Shown here: positions 1 through 10,460 of the stretch, in pieces
How the letters are laid out: each line of letters opens with the position of its first letter
Position numbering within the stretch: position 1 is the stretch's first letter
Origin: Cyrtodaria siliqua
Taxonomy: Eukaryota; Mollusca; Bivalvia; Adapedonta; Hiatellidae
Assembly (NCBI GenBank): GCA_037043455.1
Contig: JAWPHD010001213.1
Location: forward strand, 62,001 to 126,000
Reading direction: 5' to 3'
Length of the DNA: 64,000 nucleotides
The notes under the pieces: generated by a model
The model's input: only the letters and a program-made list of their open reading frames with translations
Databases searched by the model: none
What the model was told of the DNA's origin: nothing
Position numbers and translations under genes: made by a program

Positions 1-599
1 GGGTCGAGGCATACCCTGAGGTCGCCTGACGGCTTCTCAACAATGACCATGGAATTGACCCATTTTGTTGGAGTTGTGACTTTCGCTATTACGTCATCTT
101 GTTCCATGCGGTCTAATTCCGTTTTGAATTTGTCACGCAGTGCGACAGGAACTCGTCTAGGTGGGTGAACTACGGGGGGTACATTCGTGTCAATCTTAAT
201 GTCACATTCACCGGGGGCTTGACCTATGCCTTTGAATAAATCGGCATATTCGGCAAGTATGACTTCCTTATTCAAGGAATGCATGTCGTCCGTCTGTCTC
301 GGAGACGCGTCCTTATCAAGGGAGTACACTAACTTAATCAGTCCAAAGTCAATACATGACCGTAAACCTAGAATTGCTGGTGACTTGCAGGGAAGGGAGC
401 AATAACCTAGTGTATTAAGTTTACTGCCGTTATATGCAGTCAACTCTACGGGTGGCTTTTTTAGGGGCATGACTACACCTAATGTGTTGTAAATATTTAG
501 TGGTATAATATTTACTTGTGCACCTGTGTCCAGCTTAAATTGAATAGAGCTTTTGCTTACCTCAATTGCCACAAATGCCTGATTATTCCTAATTTTAGA
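1..599 (-). pseudogene. gypsy-type aspartic protease and start of reverse transcriptase
   Basis: The frame stays open from 599 down to the window edge. The catalytic LDTGA motif of retropepsin lies near 520-535 and is followed by a long linker to the RT N-terminus, where the residues VIVEKPSGDLRVCLDP near 1-50 match the start of the Ty3 RT fingers. The region is continuous in frame with the upstream gag except for a TAA at 600-602. The enzyme would mature Gag-Pol and copy the element RNA. RT catalytic motifs, RNase H and integrase are outside the window, so completeness cannot be judged. Confidence 0.85.
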
Positions 600-1088
600 T
601 TACACAGAGTCAATGTAATATTCCGAATTCGCGAGATTGTCAGACACTTCGTTCACAGAGTTTGATCGACACATCTTGGAGAAATGGTTCCATTTCTTGC
701 AATTGTTACATTGTTTCCCGTGTGCAGGGCACTTGTTTTTATTGTGCGTATATCCACAATTGTCACATTTCGTTGTTTTCGTCGGCTGTCCCTTTCGTCT
801 CTGATATGAGTTTGGTGCAGGTCCCGTCGGCTGTCCTTTTTTCGGTGCAGGTCCTGGTCCTCTTTGTGGACGCTGCTGGTAGCGGTTGATGGCGTGAACC
901 TCTGGTGCGGCGGAAGTTGATAATGCCATTGTTCTCAGCTGTTCTTGAGAGTACTCAACATTTTGACATATCTGGATGGCTTTGTCCATTGTCAGTGCTT
1001 CTCCTTCGTTTATGAGGCGTTCTTGTATTTTCCTGGAGTTTACTCCAAATACGATCCTATCACGCTGTGTTGCTTCCTTGGATTTCAT
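600..1088 (-). pseudogene. gypsy Gag C-terminal part with two zinc knuckles
   Basis: This 162-codon stretch ends in two cysteine-rich knuckles. The first is a spaced C-x2-C-x10-C variant and the second is a canonical CNNCKKWNHFSKMC (C-x2-C-x4-H-x4-C). They follow a basic proline/glutamine-rich linker, as expected of a nucleocapsid that binds element RNA. The upstream part, with its DRIVFG block, is typical of invertebrate gypsy Gag. It ends at a TAA (600-602), and the downstream frame continues directly into protease. The ATG at 1086-1088 is internal to the ancestral protein and not a true start. Confidence 0.85.
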
Positions 1089-1257
1089 TATTAAATTTGA
1101 AGCGAGCGAACACCGGATTTAGCTTCGGCTGGACGTGCCTGGCAAATCGCTCACAAAGTGGAGTTAGGCGTTTTGCCTCCTCGTCAGGTATTGTCCAGGT
1201 ATTAAAAACGTCTCTACCGGTATCACCAATCCATAAAAGTAGATATGTGATTTTCAC
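1060..1257 (-). pseudogene. gypsy Gag N-terminal fragment
   Basis: This 65-codon piece carries a capsid-like segment (a NTW block, then a PVFARFKFNN block). It lies in another frame from, and overlaps, the C-terminal Gag piece. In related gypsy Gags these blocks are separated by roughly 30-40 residues from the DRIVFG block, which here sits almost adjacent, so a small deletion plus frameshift is likely. No start with clear context is visible; the N-terminus may extend toward 1400. Confidence 0.65.
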
Positions 1258-1485
1258 TTCCTCTGAGTTTTGCTTTAAGGGACGGCAAAAATTAAATCAC
1301 AATGTTTTTTGAATTTTTTCCAACTTGCTGGTAAGTTTTTTGATTCCCAGTCCATGTGGGGTGTTGGAATTCCGGACAGATCCATATTGGTAATGTTAAA
1401 AAATTCAAACTGAATGTACACACTTTGTAATTCCTTTTTTTTTTTAATGTTTTTTAAATTCCAACGATTTGTGTTTGCAGGTTAA

Positions 1486-1503
1486 ATCCTGTTTCTGACA
1501 CCA
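1486..1503 (-). promoter_or_regulatory. Candidate primer-binding site, tRNA-Leu type
   Basis: On the minus strand TGGTGTCAGAAACAGGAT begins with the CCA complement and resembles the complement of the 3' end of animal leucine tRNAs (TGGTGTCAGAAGTGGGAT), with three consecutive mismatches. It sits just inside a CA that would end the LTR, and upstream of gag. Confidence 0.5.
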
Positions 1504-1693
1504 TGTTTAGTTATGTCTATAGTCTTAACTGTGTTAATGTAGGACTATAAATAACTAAGAACGAACAACGTATTCTAACTAATAATCTGTAATTACGATG
1601 TTATTCATTGTAGTGTAAATAGGGGACTGGCCAGCAGCAGTCAGTGTTCCAGACTGGAGTGCGTGGTAAGAGAGTGTCTGTTATAAGACGACA
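1504..1693 (-). repeat. Putative 5' LTR of the left gypsy element
   Basis: It starts TGTCGTC (at 1693, minus strand) and ends CA (1504), next to the primer-binding site. A TATA-like ATTTATAG lies inside. The other LTR is outside the window, so the outer boundary rests only on the TG and on the start of the neighbouring minisatellite. Confidence 0.35.
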
Positions 1694-1696
1694 TAT

Positions 1697-3640
1697 GGTA
1701 ATACAACAACTACTACCCCATACTTACACATACACAGTAATGACTGCTCCGATAGTAAAATCCAAATACCTCACTACTACCCCAGACTTACACATACACG
1801 GGTATGACTGCTCCGATAGTAAAATTCAAATACCTCACTACTAGACCAGACTTACACATACACAGGTATGACTGCTCCGATAGATAAATTCGAATACCTC
1901 ACTACTACCCCATACTTACACATACACAGGTATGACTGCTCCAATAGTTACATTCCAATACCTCTCTACTACCCCATACTTACATATACACGGGTATGAC
2001 TGCTCCGATAGTTAAATTCAAATACCTCTCTACTACCCCATACTTACACATACACAGGTATGACTGCTCCGATATTTAAATTCAAATACCTCACTACTAC
2101 CCCATACTTACATATACACGGGTATGACTGCTCCGATAATTAAATGCAAATATCTCACTACTACCCCAGACTTATACATACACAGGTATGACTGCTCCGC
2201 TAATTAAATTCCAATACCTCACTACTACCCCAGACTTATACATACACAGGTATGACTGCTCCGCTAATTAAATTCCAATACCTCACTACTACCCCAGACT
2301 TATACATACACAGGTATGACTGCTCCGCTAATTAAATTCCAATACCTCACTACTACCCCATACTTACACATACACAGGTATGACTGCTCCGATATTTAAA
2401 TTCAAATACCTCACTACTACCCCATACTTACATATACACGGGTATGACTGCTCCGATAATTAAATGCAAATATCTCACTACTACCCCATACTTACACATA
2501 CACAGATATGACTGCTCCGCTAATTAAATTCCAATACCTCACTACTACCCCATATTTACACATACACAGGTAATGACGGCTCCTGTAGTAAAATTCGAAT
2601 ACCTCACTACTACCCCATACTTACACATACACAGGTATGACTGCTCCGATAGTAAAATTCAAATACCTCACTACTACCCCATACTTATTAATACACGGGT
2701 ATGACTGCTCCGATAGTAAAATTCAAATACCTCACTACTACCCCATACTTACACATACACGGGTGTGACTGCTCCTATAGTTAAATTCAAATACTTCACT
2801 ACTACCCAAGACATACATACACAGGTATGACTGCTCCGCTAATTAAATTCCAATACCTCACTACTACCCCATATTTACACATACACGGGTATGACTGCTC
2901 CGATAGATAAATTCGAATATCTCACTACTACCCCATAATTACACATGCACAGGTATGACTGCTCCGCTAATTAAATTCCAATACCTCACTACTACCCCAT
3001 ATTTACACATACACGGGTATGACTGCTCCGATAGATAAATTCCAATACCTCACTACTACCCCAGACTTACACATACACAGGTATGACTGCTCCGATAGAT
3101 AAATTCGAATACCTCACTACTACCCCAGACTTACACATACACAGGTATGACTGCTTCGATAGATAAATTCGAATACCTCACTACTACCCCATACTTACAC
3201 ATACACAGGTATGACTGCTCCGATAGTTAAATTCGAATACCTCTCTGCTACCCCATACACATACACAGGTAGGACTGCTCCGATAGTTAAATTCGAATAC
3301 CTCACTACTACCCCAGACTTACACATACACAGGTATGACTGCTCCGATAGATAAATTCGAATACCTCACTACTACCCCATACTTACACATACACAGGTAT
3401 GACTGCTCCGATAGTTAAATTCGAATACCTCTCTACTACCCCATACACATACACAGGTAGGACTGCTCCGATAGTTAAATTCGAATACCTCTCTACTACC
3501 CCATACTTACACATACACATGTATTACTGCTCCGATATTTAAATTCAAATACCTCACTACTACCACATACTTACACATACACGGGTATGACTGCTCCGAT
3601 AGTTAAATTCAAATACCTCACTACTACCCAATATATATAT
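1697..3640. repeat. 64-bp minisatellite array, about 30 units
   Basis: The unit contains CATACTTACACATACACAGG followed by TATGACTGCTCCGATA, and successive copies start exactly 64 bp apart (for example 1801, 1865, 1929, 1993, 2057). Variation sits mainly in the GATAGTTAAATTC segment. Blocks of identical variants (CGCTAATTAAATTCC around 2200-2340) indicate local block duplication. No coding capacity. Confidence 0.95.
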
Positions 3641-3795
3641 TATGCAAAATATTTACTTTTTCTCAACTATGGGTACTTTAATTATATTATCAGGAGATGT
3701 AGAACTGAATCCGGGCCCAAGTTATGACACAAGGCAATGCTTTTCAATAATACATCAAAATATTCGTAGTATTAGAAACAAATTTGACTATAATT
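3640..3795 (+). mobile_element. LINE 5' fragment with a 2A-like peptide, captured in the minisatellite
   Basis: A short frame encodes a hydrophobic lead (GTLIILSG), then DVELNPGP (3696-3719), which fits the 2A-like consensus D-V/I-E-x-N-P-G-P, then HQNIRSIRNKFD, the usual start of the AP-endonuclease domain of CR1/Jockey-type LINEs. The fragment stops abruptly where minisatellite sequence (CCCATACGTACACATACACAG) resumes. It is a truncated remnant with no catalytic residues. The co-occurrence of 2A and APE start makes a LINE origin much likelier than a viral one. Confidence 0.8.
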
Positions 3796-3825
3796 TACCC
3801 CATACGTACACATACACAGACACTC
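3796..3825. repeat. Residual minisatellite unit right of the LINE fragment
   Basis: CCCATACGTACACATACACAG repeats the core of the 64-bp unit, so the LINE fragment lies inside, not beside, the array. Confidence 0.75.
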
Positions 3826-4719
3826 CACACATTTCCTCACGTTCGCCGCGGAGGATTTCACGTCTTGGCAGAAAACAACAGTACGATTAGGGTTATAATG
3901 AGGGTACCAACCCCGCCACCCCTGGCATCTGGAGTACTGGCTTTTTTTTGGGCATGGCATCTGGAATATTCCCTAACAGAGGGTTGGCATCTGGAATACT
4001 ATTTGAACCATGGGAGGCCGCGCATCGGCCGAGCCCGAGGGCCCGCAGGGCCCGAGCCCTGTAGGGGGGTCCGAAGGCATGCCCCCCCGTACAATTTTGA
4101 AACCTAGGTGCTCTGAAATGGCGTTTCCAGCAATCTGAGACATAAATTAGCTTAAATTTAATTTTTTGGATGGAAAAAATATTTTTTTGAGAAAAATACA
4201 ACGTACGCGTATGAAAAACTGCGATGTCGGCGTACGGCGTACCACAACCCGGCGTACGGAATACTGGCTAATATGGGTCGGAATCCGGCGTACGAAAAGG
4301 GGGTCGGTACCCTCTATTATGTTACTGTTCATATAAGCTTGTTCCACCTATTTCTTAATTTTAAATTAGTGCTTATGTGAATAATGACCTAACATGGCAT
4401 TACCAATAATATCAAACATGCTCTCAGACGCTATATTTATTAAAGTTTAGAACTGTTACATTTCGCATGGTTCATTATAACCCTATTGTATGATCAGAAA
4501 TATCTGGGAGCTACAGGCCTGCCAAAGCTTAAAAAAAACCTGGAATCTCAGGATGTTTCAGTGCTTCTGCGGATCACCGGATTCTCAGGATTTTCAATTA
4601 AAAATAAATGAAATGATCAAGGATTATCATCCATGTCATAAATGTTCAACTGAAATTGAGTCATGTTAATGCACTGACCAACTTAATAGGAGTGACGATT
4701 CTTGTTGATTAATTCAGAA
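3826..4719. other. Non-coding stretch with a GC-rich patch
   Basis: The motif GGCATCTGGAATACT occurs three times in degenerate form (3927-4000). A GC-rich patch (4015-4090) holds GAGGGCCCGCAGGGCCCGAG. Several CGGCGTACG motifs lie at 4228-4282. Short ORFs here on both strands follow base composition only. Nothing recognised as a gene. Confidence 0.5.
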
Positions 4720-4835
4720 CTTTAACAATCTCATTAAAATCAGACCCTTTATCACGATACGATACTCTACATTATTAAGCGGAGAGTATCAAGCGGAGAG
4801 TATCAAAGCCTAATTAGATTTTAATGAGACTGGAA
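4720..4835. repeat. Short nested inverted repeat
   Basis: TCTCATTAAAATC near 4730 is repeated in inverse orientation as GATTTTAATGAGA near 4818. Between them GATACTCT is inverted as AGAGTATC, which is itself doubled. This could be a very small fold-back element or terminal structure. Confidence 0.5.
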
Positions 4836-5044
4836 CTTTAAGGGCACGTTTCATTCTGTGACACTTGTGCAAATATTTCTCGATATATATTCAATATCAC
4901 TATAATTAAACAATTACAATTTTTATTTTTTCACATAAAAATAGTGTTTGTTTTCGCGCTATACATATAAAAACGATTTTATCTCATGATTGTTTTGTGT
5001 AAAACGTTTTGGCAGTCCTGTTATCAATAACGAATGTGCCGTTG

Positions 5045-6625
5045 TAATTTTAGTCTAATTTGTCTCGATCGATTTTCTAGGAGGACTTTTAAATTAAAGT
5101 TTCTGTTAAGATTCCTCTCACCTCTCAAAATTTAGTTTTATATGTGATTTTGTTGGAGTTTGGGCATGTTTTGCATATCGTTTTAAGCGTCTTCGAACCA
5201 AGATTTTGAAAATAATAATGTTTATGCACATTTTTTTTTATTATTATTAATATTTTGTAAAAATGTAACCGTAATTTGGGCATCATACGACGGAATCTCA
5301 AGTTCTTTTTATTTTACGGCTTTGGACAAAATAATTATGAAGAAGTCAACTTCATTGTCTACCTCAGGCAGCGCCTTTTGAATTTTGTCACAATTTAATG
5401 TCACAATACCCATAATTTATAAAAATAAAACACCTGTATATTCAAATATATTTACAATTTGGGCCTATTTTTATGCCTATTTTTATATCTTTACGTGCAT
5501 GCTTGCACGGGATATTATGGAGGTTTTACAGCTGGATATGAGTACGGTTTTATGAATGTTTCATGCTGATCGGGAGGCGATCGCATAAGCAACCAACTTT
5601 AGCTAGGTGAAACAATCATATAGCTGCCTTGCTTTGTCAAATCGACCATATCCAGAAGAAAATTGCAATATTATCATCTTTTTCGCGATTTCGGAAGTGC
5701 CAAATAACATACACCGGAAATTATAACCGAAAAAGTAGGTCCCACGTTGCAGCAATCTCTTTCAGAGGCATTACTGTGTATGCAAGGAACGATAACTCTG
5801 GGTAGAGATTGACGTTGCAGATGCACGTCGTAAATGTGAAAATATTAAAGGATGTCGTAACTGCGTAATATTTATACCAAATTAGGATGCGTATGATCTT
5901 AAATAAACACGGAAATGGAAAACTTTATTAAAATTGAGAAAAACTCCCCATATTATTCGATGAGTTTGAGAAGACTATTTCTGGCGTAAGAATACAATTT
6001 CGCCAAAACAGAGTGAAGCCGGAAAATTATTGTAAACAAACGTCGGCGAACCTATAAATAAAGCGACATCTTATGTCCGATCAAAGAACAGTATTGGCGG
6101 TAAGGTTAAATATAACAAGGATGATATATTGCAAGTTCATCTTTTACTAGAAACCTCACTTAAACGCGTGTATGCATCACCACTGTCTAGGGCAGAACAT
6201 GGCGTCATGCAGTTCAACACGAGGTCACTTTCGAGGTCAAAATACGTAACGTTATATTAGTTGGCATGGGATTTCCGTCAGGCACAGCCTTCAGTTGGCC
6301 TATACCAAAACAGAATTATTTTCATTATTAATTTTCATTTATTTCTCATTTTGAAGGGACTTGAAATTCCGTCGTATGATGCCCAAATTACGGTTACATT
6401 TTTACAAAATATTAATAATAATAAAAAGAATTGTGCAAAAACATTATTATTTTCAAATTCTTCGTTCGAAGACGCTTAAAACGATATGCAAAACATGCAC
6501 AAACTCCAACAAAATCACATATAAAACCAAATTAACTTTTTTTTCATTTTGGACAGGTGAGAGGAACCTTAATGACCAACATCTAAAGAAAACCTTGAGA
6601 CAAATTGTAATTTGTTCATTTATTT
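5045..6625. repeat. Large fold-back structure: ~260-bp inverted arms, ~1.05-kb spacer
   Basis: The left arm (about 5045-5304) and right arm (about 6357-6625) are reverse complements with scattered differences. Shared blocks include CGTCGTATGATGCCCAAATT and CCAACAAAATCACATATAAA in the right arm and their complements in the left. No transposase-like frame is present in the spacer. Frames in the right arm (6261-6660) are not protein-like. It may be a fold-back transposon or an inverted pair of two older repeats. Confidence 0.8.
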
Positions 6626-6734
6626 GGAATGTTTTAAGACGTATTCGATTTCAAATTTGAAATCAGAAAAACAATAAACGTGGCTCCAGCGTAAATGGAA
6701 TGTCTACAATAGAATTTGCAGCAGCTCTGCAGTT

Positions 6735-6900
6735 CTGCAGGTGAGAAGGTTCTAGGCCCAATCTCCATATTTTATCTCGATGTAAATGGAGGATGAGCCT
6801 GGCATGTTAGGCGTCATATAACCCCTTTCATGTGTTGGTGCGCCTTAAAACCCTATTAAATGTCACTGGCGCAAAGCGCGTTTGAGGTCAATGTGACATG
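6735..6900 (-). repeat. Short dispersed repeat, copy 1
   Basis: Read on the minus strand it has GGGTTTTAAGGCGCACCAAC and, further along, CATCGAGATAAAATAT. The same blocks in the same order occur on the plus strand at about 47,665-47,810. Probably a SINE or small LINE tail. Confidence 0.6.
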
Positions 6901-7621
6901 TGTATCCATTGAAGGATGTTATCAGTTAAAGAGACACTCAAAAGTCAATTGCACACTTCACGGAAATAACTGAGACTTTTGGAAAATTATGATGATCTAA
7001 ATGTTCTTATGCATACCTCATGTATTCATGTAAATGTGCATTGAGTGAATACAAGATAGTGTATTGTGTTGTATAAAACATAGTTCAAATTGTGATATAA
7101 ACATGGAAGTTGACATAATGATTTACTATAGGTTGTCATGATCATGACAATAACACGAGCAACTTCCATTTTAAGTTATTTTAAAATGGCCGTCAGAATG
7201 GTTGAACAATAATAAAAGCTACTGCACCAATGACATTAGTATTTGTAAGCGCAGCGGTCTTGATTTTAAGAGTTTCGGTCACTTCTAGGCACCGCGGCAT
7301 GTGTATTTTGGAAAGTCGAGCGCAGCGGCACCGCTATGCTTAAATGGCCTGTGGAGAACTCTGAATTGACATATAACTCGGAAACTTATAGTAGACCGTT
7401 ATTGTATATATGCATTTCATAAAACAAAAAGAAAAAGAAAAGGAAAAACGCATTTTTTTTTATAAATACTAGTACATACCTGACGGTGGCAGTATTTATT
7501 ATCGGAACCGAAATATGGTTCACCTGAAAAATAATTCGGTGTCAAAAGAACACAAACATTTAATGAATATTTTTTGGAAACTTTTCTAGAAAAATTATAA
7601 TCGTATATGTAATAAATTTAA
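6901..7621. other. No recognised feature
   Basis: AT-rich sequence without a convincing ORF, repeat or RNA gene. Confidence 0.4.
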
Positions 7622-7623
7622 TA

Positions 7624-7849
7624 TACTCCTCAAAATAATTTAAGGACCATGTTTAGATTTTGGTCATTTTTTAAAGTGCTGCAATTGGACAATTTACTGT
7701 CTTTTTGCAATTTTTAAGTTAAGTTGTGTATACTTTTACAATTGTTATACACATATGTATTAACTTTTTATATGACATCCATAATTATATTAACGATTAA
7801 GTAATTATTTCTGTTCTATTTTGGGGTCCTTAACTTATTTTGAGGAGTG
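7624..7849. mobile_element. 226-bp MITE with TA target-site duplication
   Basis: The ends are inverted: TACTCCTCAAAATAATTTAAGG at the left (quoted block 7624-7645) matches the complement of the right end with one or two changes. TA flanks both ends (7622-7623, 7850-7851), which is the target preference of Tc1/mariner transposases. There is no coding sequence, so it would be moved in trans. Confidence 0.8.
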
Positions 7850-7877
7850 TATTATATATGACAAGAAGGATAAGAAT

Positions 7878-8340
7878 TATATCCTTAAACCAGATGTTAT
7901 AACCTTAGACCAGATATTATAACTTTAGACCAGATATTATAACCTTAGACCAAATATTATACCCACCAGATATTATAACCTTAGACCAGATATTATAACC
8001 TTAGACCAGATATTATAACCTTAAACCAGATATTATAACATTAGACCAGATATTATAACCTTAGACCAGATATTATAACCTTAAACAAGCTACCTTAAAC
8101 TAGATAATATAACCTTAAAAATATTATAACCTTAAACCAGATATTATAACCTTACACCAGATACCTTAAACCAGATATTATAACCTTAAGCCAGATATTA
8201 TAACCATAAACCAGATTATAACCTTAAACCAGACATTATAACCTTAAACCAGATAGTATAACCTTAGACCAGATATATTATAACCTTAAACCATATATTA
8301 TAACCTTAAACCAGATATTATAACCTTAAACCAGATATTG
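7878..8340. repeat. 20-bp minisatellite, about 22 units
   Basis: Unit TTAAACCAGATATTATAACC, with a TTAGACC variant and occasional deletions. Confidence 0.95.
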
Positions 8341-8794
8341 ATGTGTTTCGCATTAGGAGAGAACATGTTTGGTAAAATAATATTAATTTACGACTTTTAC
8401 ATCCAGTTAAATCATTCATTTAACAAAACACAAATATCAATTGTGCAATGCAACGTGTGACATTATGTCCGAGCCATGTTGTATCTTAGAGAGGTTTAGA
8501 TACCGAGTCCTTATTATAACGATTTGTGTCCTTTTCTCCGAATAAGCATGGTATGTGTGTAGGTCCATTCTTTTATATAGAATCAAAAATGTAATGATAT
8601 TTTGAACATTGGGTTAATTTTGTTTTAGTTTTGATTTATAAATAAAATATTTAACAATTATGTTTATCCTTCCTTTATGTCTGAAAATCAAAACAACAAC
8701 AAAACACACATACTATTTGAATTGAGTGAGATATTATATGCTTCATTAAGATTAGGGCATTTCCTCTAATCAAGAATACAAAAACTGTAGGTAT
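8341..8794. other. No recognised feature
   Basis: AT-rich, no convincing coding or RNA signal. Confidence 0.4.
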
Positions 8795-8965
8795 ATTACA
8801 TCGGACATCGTATTGATAGAATATATAACGTCATCTATGGTGACGTGATTTACAAACTTCGTAAGATCCTTGATCATGATCACGTTCATACAGTCTTTAT
8901 TCAACTTGTTAACACGTTTATCAACAGTAGTTATGACCCTGTCATTCCGCAACGCACCGCATGTT
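8795..8965 (+). pseudogene. Penelope-like reverse transcriptase, C-terminal fragment
   Basis: Translated on the plus strand this matches the region just after the RT ORF at 61,620-61,790: shared blocks include TATGGTGA, ACAAACTTCGTAAGAT and TTATGACCCT, in the same order. It ends where a 28-bp tandem repeat begins. No RT catalytic motif is included. Confidence 0.75.
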
Positions 8966-9075
8966 AAGTGGTTGACCCATTACATTGCATGTTTAGTGGT
9001 TGACCCATAACTTTGCATGTTTAGTGGTTGACCCATTACATTGCATGTTTAGAAGTTGACCCATTTACAACTTGC
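8966..9075. repeat. 28-bp tandem repeat, about 4 units
   Basis: Unit TGCATGTTTAGTGGTTGACC plus a short CATTACAT spacer. The unit looks like an expansion of the tail of the preceding RT fragment, which has GCATGTTAAGTGGTTGACCC. Confidence 0.85.
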
Positions 9076-9430
9076 CATCGCATGGTTAATGTCCCCGTTC
9101 GACGGACGAGGCTAAGGGAAGTTCCTTGCCTAAGGGCACCTGCATTTTGTTCATTCTATTTTTTCTCCATGTACATGGATATAATATACAACTTTGATAA
9201 CCTTTAACCCTCTTAACTTGCAATTTTTAAAAAAAACATTCTTGTTTTCATTGACCCCCAGCCCCATATCTCTGATCTTTTGGAATTTTTGCTGAAGCTC
9301 AGGACATATTTAACTTAGTAAAACACTATATAACAACTTCTATTTTGTTTTAAATGTTAACTTAATTTCATAATTATTAAAAAATCTTTTTATTTGCTAA
9401 TTCCACCTCTCCCAACCCTCAAATTGAAAC
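9076..9430. other. No gene; short GTCCCCGTTCGACGG block
   Basis: A segment at 9089-9150 resembles the CCCCATCCGACGGACGG block at 48,535. Otherwise nothing recognised. Confidence 0.4.
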
Positions 9431-10460
9431 CCTAGTGTCTTTCAAAGCAAATTTAATGAAATTAAATCGAAATACTGTAACTTTCAACATAGATACACAG
9501 ATGGTTCTAAAGATGGAGATAAGGCAGCTGCAGCAGCTGTTGTTCACAAACACAGCATAAAGAGCGTTTCAGTTGAACTTAAGGCAACTGAACTTGCCTT
9601 AAATTATATTCAGGAATCTGATGATGACCATGTTGTTATCTTTTCTGATTACCTTTCATCTCTTCAAGCACTGAGTAATATGAAAAAAGATAACCCAGTT
9701 GTGCTTCAACTTTTTGAAAAGTACAATTTTCTTATAGTTGATAATGTTACTATTTTCTGCTGGCTTCCAAGCCATGTAGGAATACGTGGCAATGATAGAG
9801 CTGATAGTGCTGCTAAAGCAGCATTAGGTTTACATATATCTTATGCTAAATTACCTTATACTGATTTTAAAAGTTGTATTAACACATTTATTCGTAACTC
9901 TTGGCAAGCCGCTTGGGATTTATCAGTTAACAATACACTCCATTCAATTAAACCGTTACTTGGAGAATGGCGTTCTTCTAGTAGACCCATTCGCCGAGAA
10001 GAATTGTCCTAGCCCGGTGCAGGATAGGGCATACACGTTATACTCATTCATATTTATTACAAGCTGAGCAATTACCAAACATTGCACCGTTAACGGTCAA
10101 ACAGATCTTGTTGGAATGTGTAGACGTTGATCCTTTGCGTCAAAGGTACTACAATGTTGATACTATGAAAGAGTTATTTGATACTATAGGTTTTAGTCTT
10201 GTTTTAGATTTCCTAAAATAAATCAGACTGTATAAATCATTATGATGTGTTCTTATATATATTTACTTGTTTATATACCCGTTGACGGGCATTTGTTGAT
10301 TTACATATATAGTTTATATTACTACCATATCATCCCTTATTTTTTAATATTTTTATCTTTATATATTTACATTAATGTTTAATGACTACTTAATTTCTTC
10401 ATCTGCGCACAATATGAGCTATTAACGTGTCGACGTGCCGTAAAACACCATTCATTCAAT
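9431..10460 (+). mobile_element. I-superfamily-like LINE, 5'-truncated copy with RNase H
   Basis: The translated sequence holds an RNase H domain (YTDGSKDGD, then WLPSHVGIRGNDRAD) followed by a cysteine/histidine tail, as in RNase H-bearing LINEs of the I/R1/Nimb type. The frame breaks several times after about 10,010. The 3' end is GCGCACAATATG, then CGACGTGCCGTAAAACACC, then CATTC-type repeats. A second copy sits at 57,896-59,130. TCAAATTGAAA (about 9,420) and TCAAACTGAAA (about 10,462) may be the target-site duplication. Confidence 0.85.
9680..10012 (+). pseudogene. RNase H domain and linker of the truncated LINE
   Basis: A 110-codon open stretch covers the C-terminal half of RNase H: an S-H-V-G-I-R-G-N-D-R-A-D block carries the conserved histidine and last aspartate. 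The first catalytic aspartate lies upstream, in YTDGSK near 9,495, in another frame segment. RNase H removes the RNA strand after first-strand synthesis. The frame ends at a stop that the sister copy at 58,560-58,898 lacks, so this copy is dead. Confidence 0.8.

Larger units (their letters stand above)
1..1693 (-). mobile_element. Ty3/gypsy LTR retrotransposon, 5' half, cut by window edge
   Basis: Read on the minus strand the order is putative LTR, primer-binding site, gag with zinc knuckles, aspartic protease and the start of reverse transcriptase, which is the Ty3/gypsy order. The rest of pol lies beyond the left edge. The copy is damaged: the gag N-terminal and C-terminal parts are in different frames, and a TAA separates gag from protease in one continuous frame. 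It is a different subfamily from the Ty3/gypsy element at the right end of the window, judging by the distinct Gag and the intact knuckles. Confidence 0.85.

Noticed and set aside
1697..3640. Regularly spaced repeats that could suggest a CRISPR array
   Set aside because: Units are contiguous without unique spacers, there are no cas genes, and the context is eukaryotic. The same holds for the arrays at 7,878, 25,607 and 45,540.
3642..3890. 2A-like motif as evidence of a viral insertion
   Set aside because: The next residues are the start of a LINE AP-endonuclease, and a second 2A-like motif in the window also sits in a LINE.
6261..6660. Two overlapping plus-strand frames of 72 and 99 codons
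   Set aside because: They lie in the right arm of the inverted repeat, are AT-rich and show no protein features.
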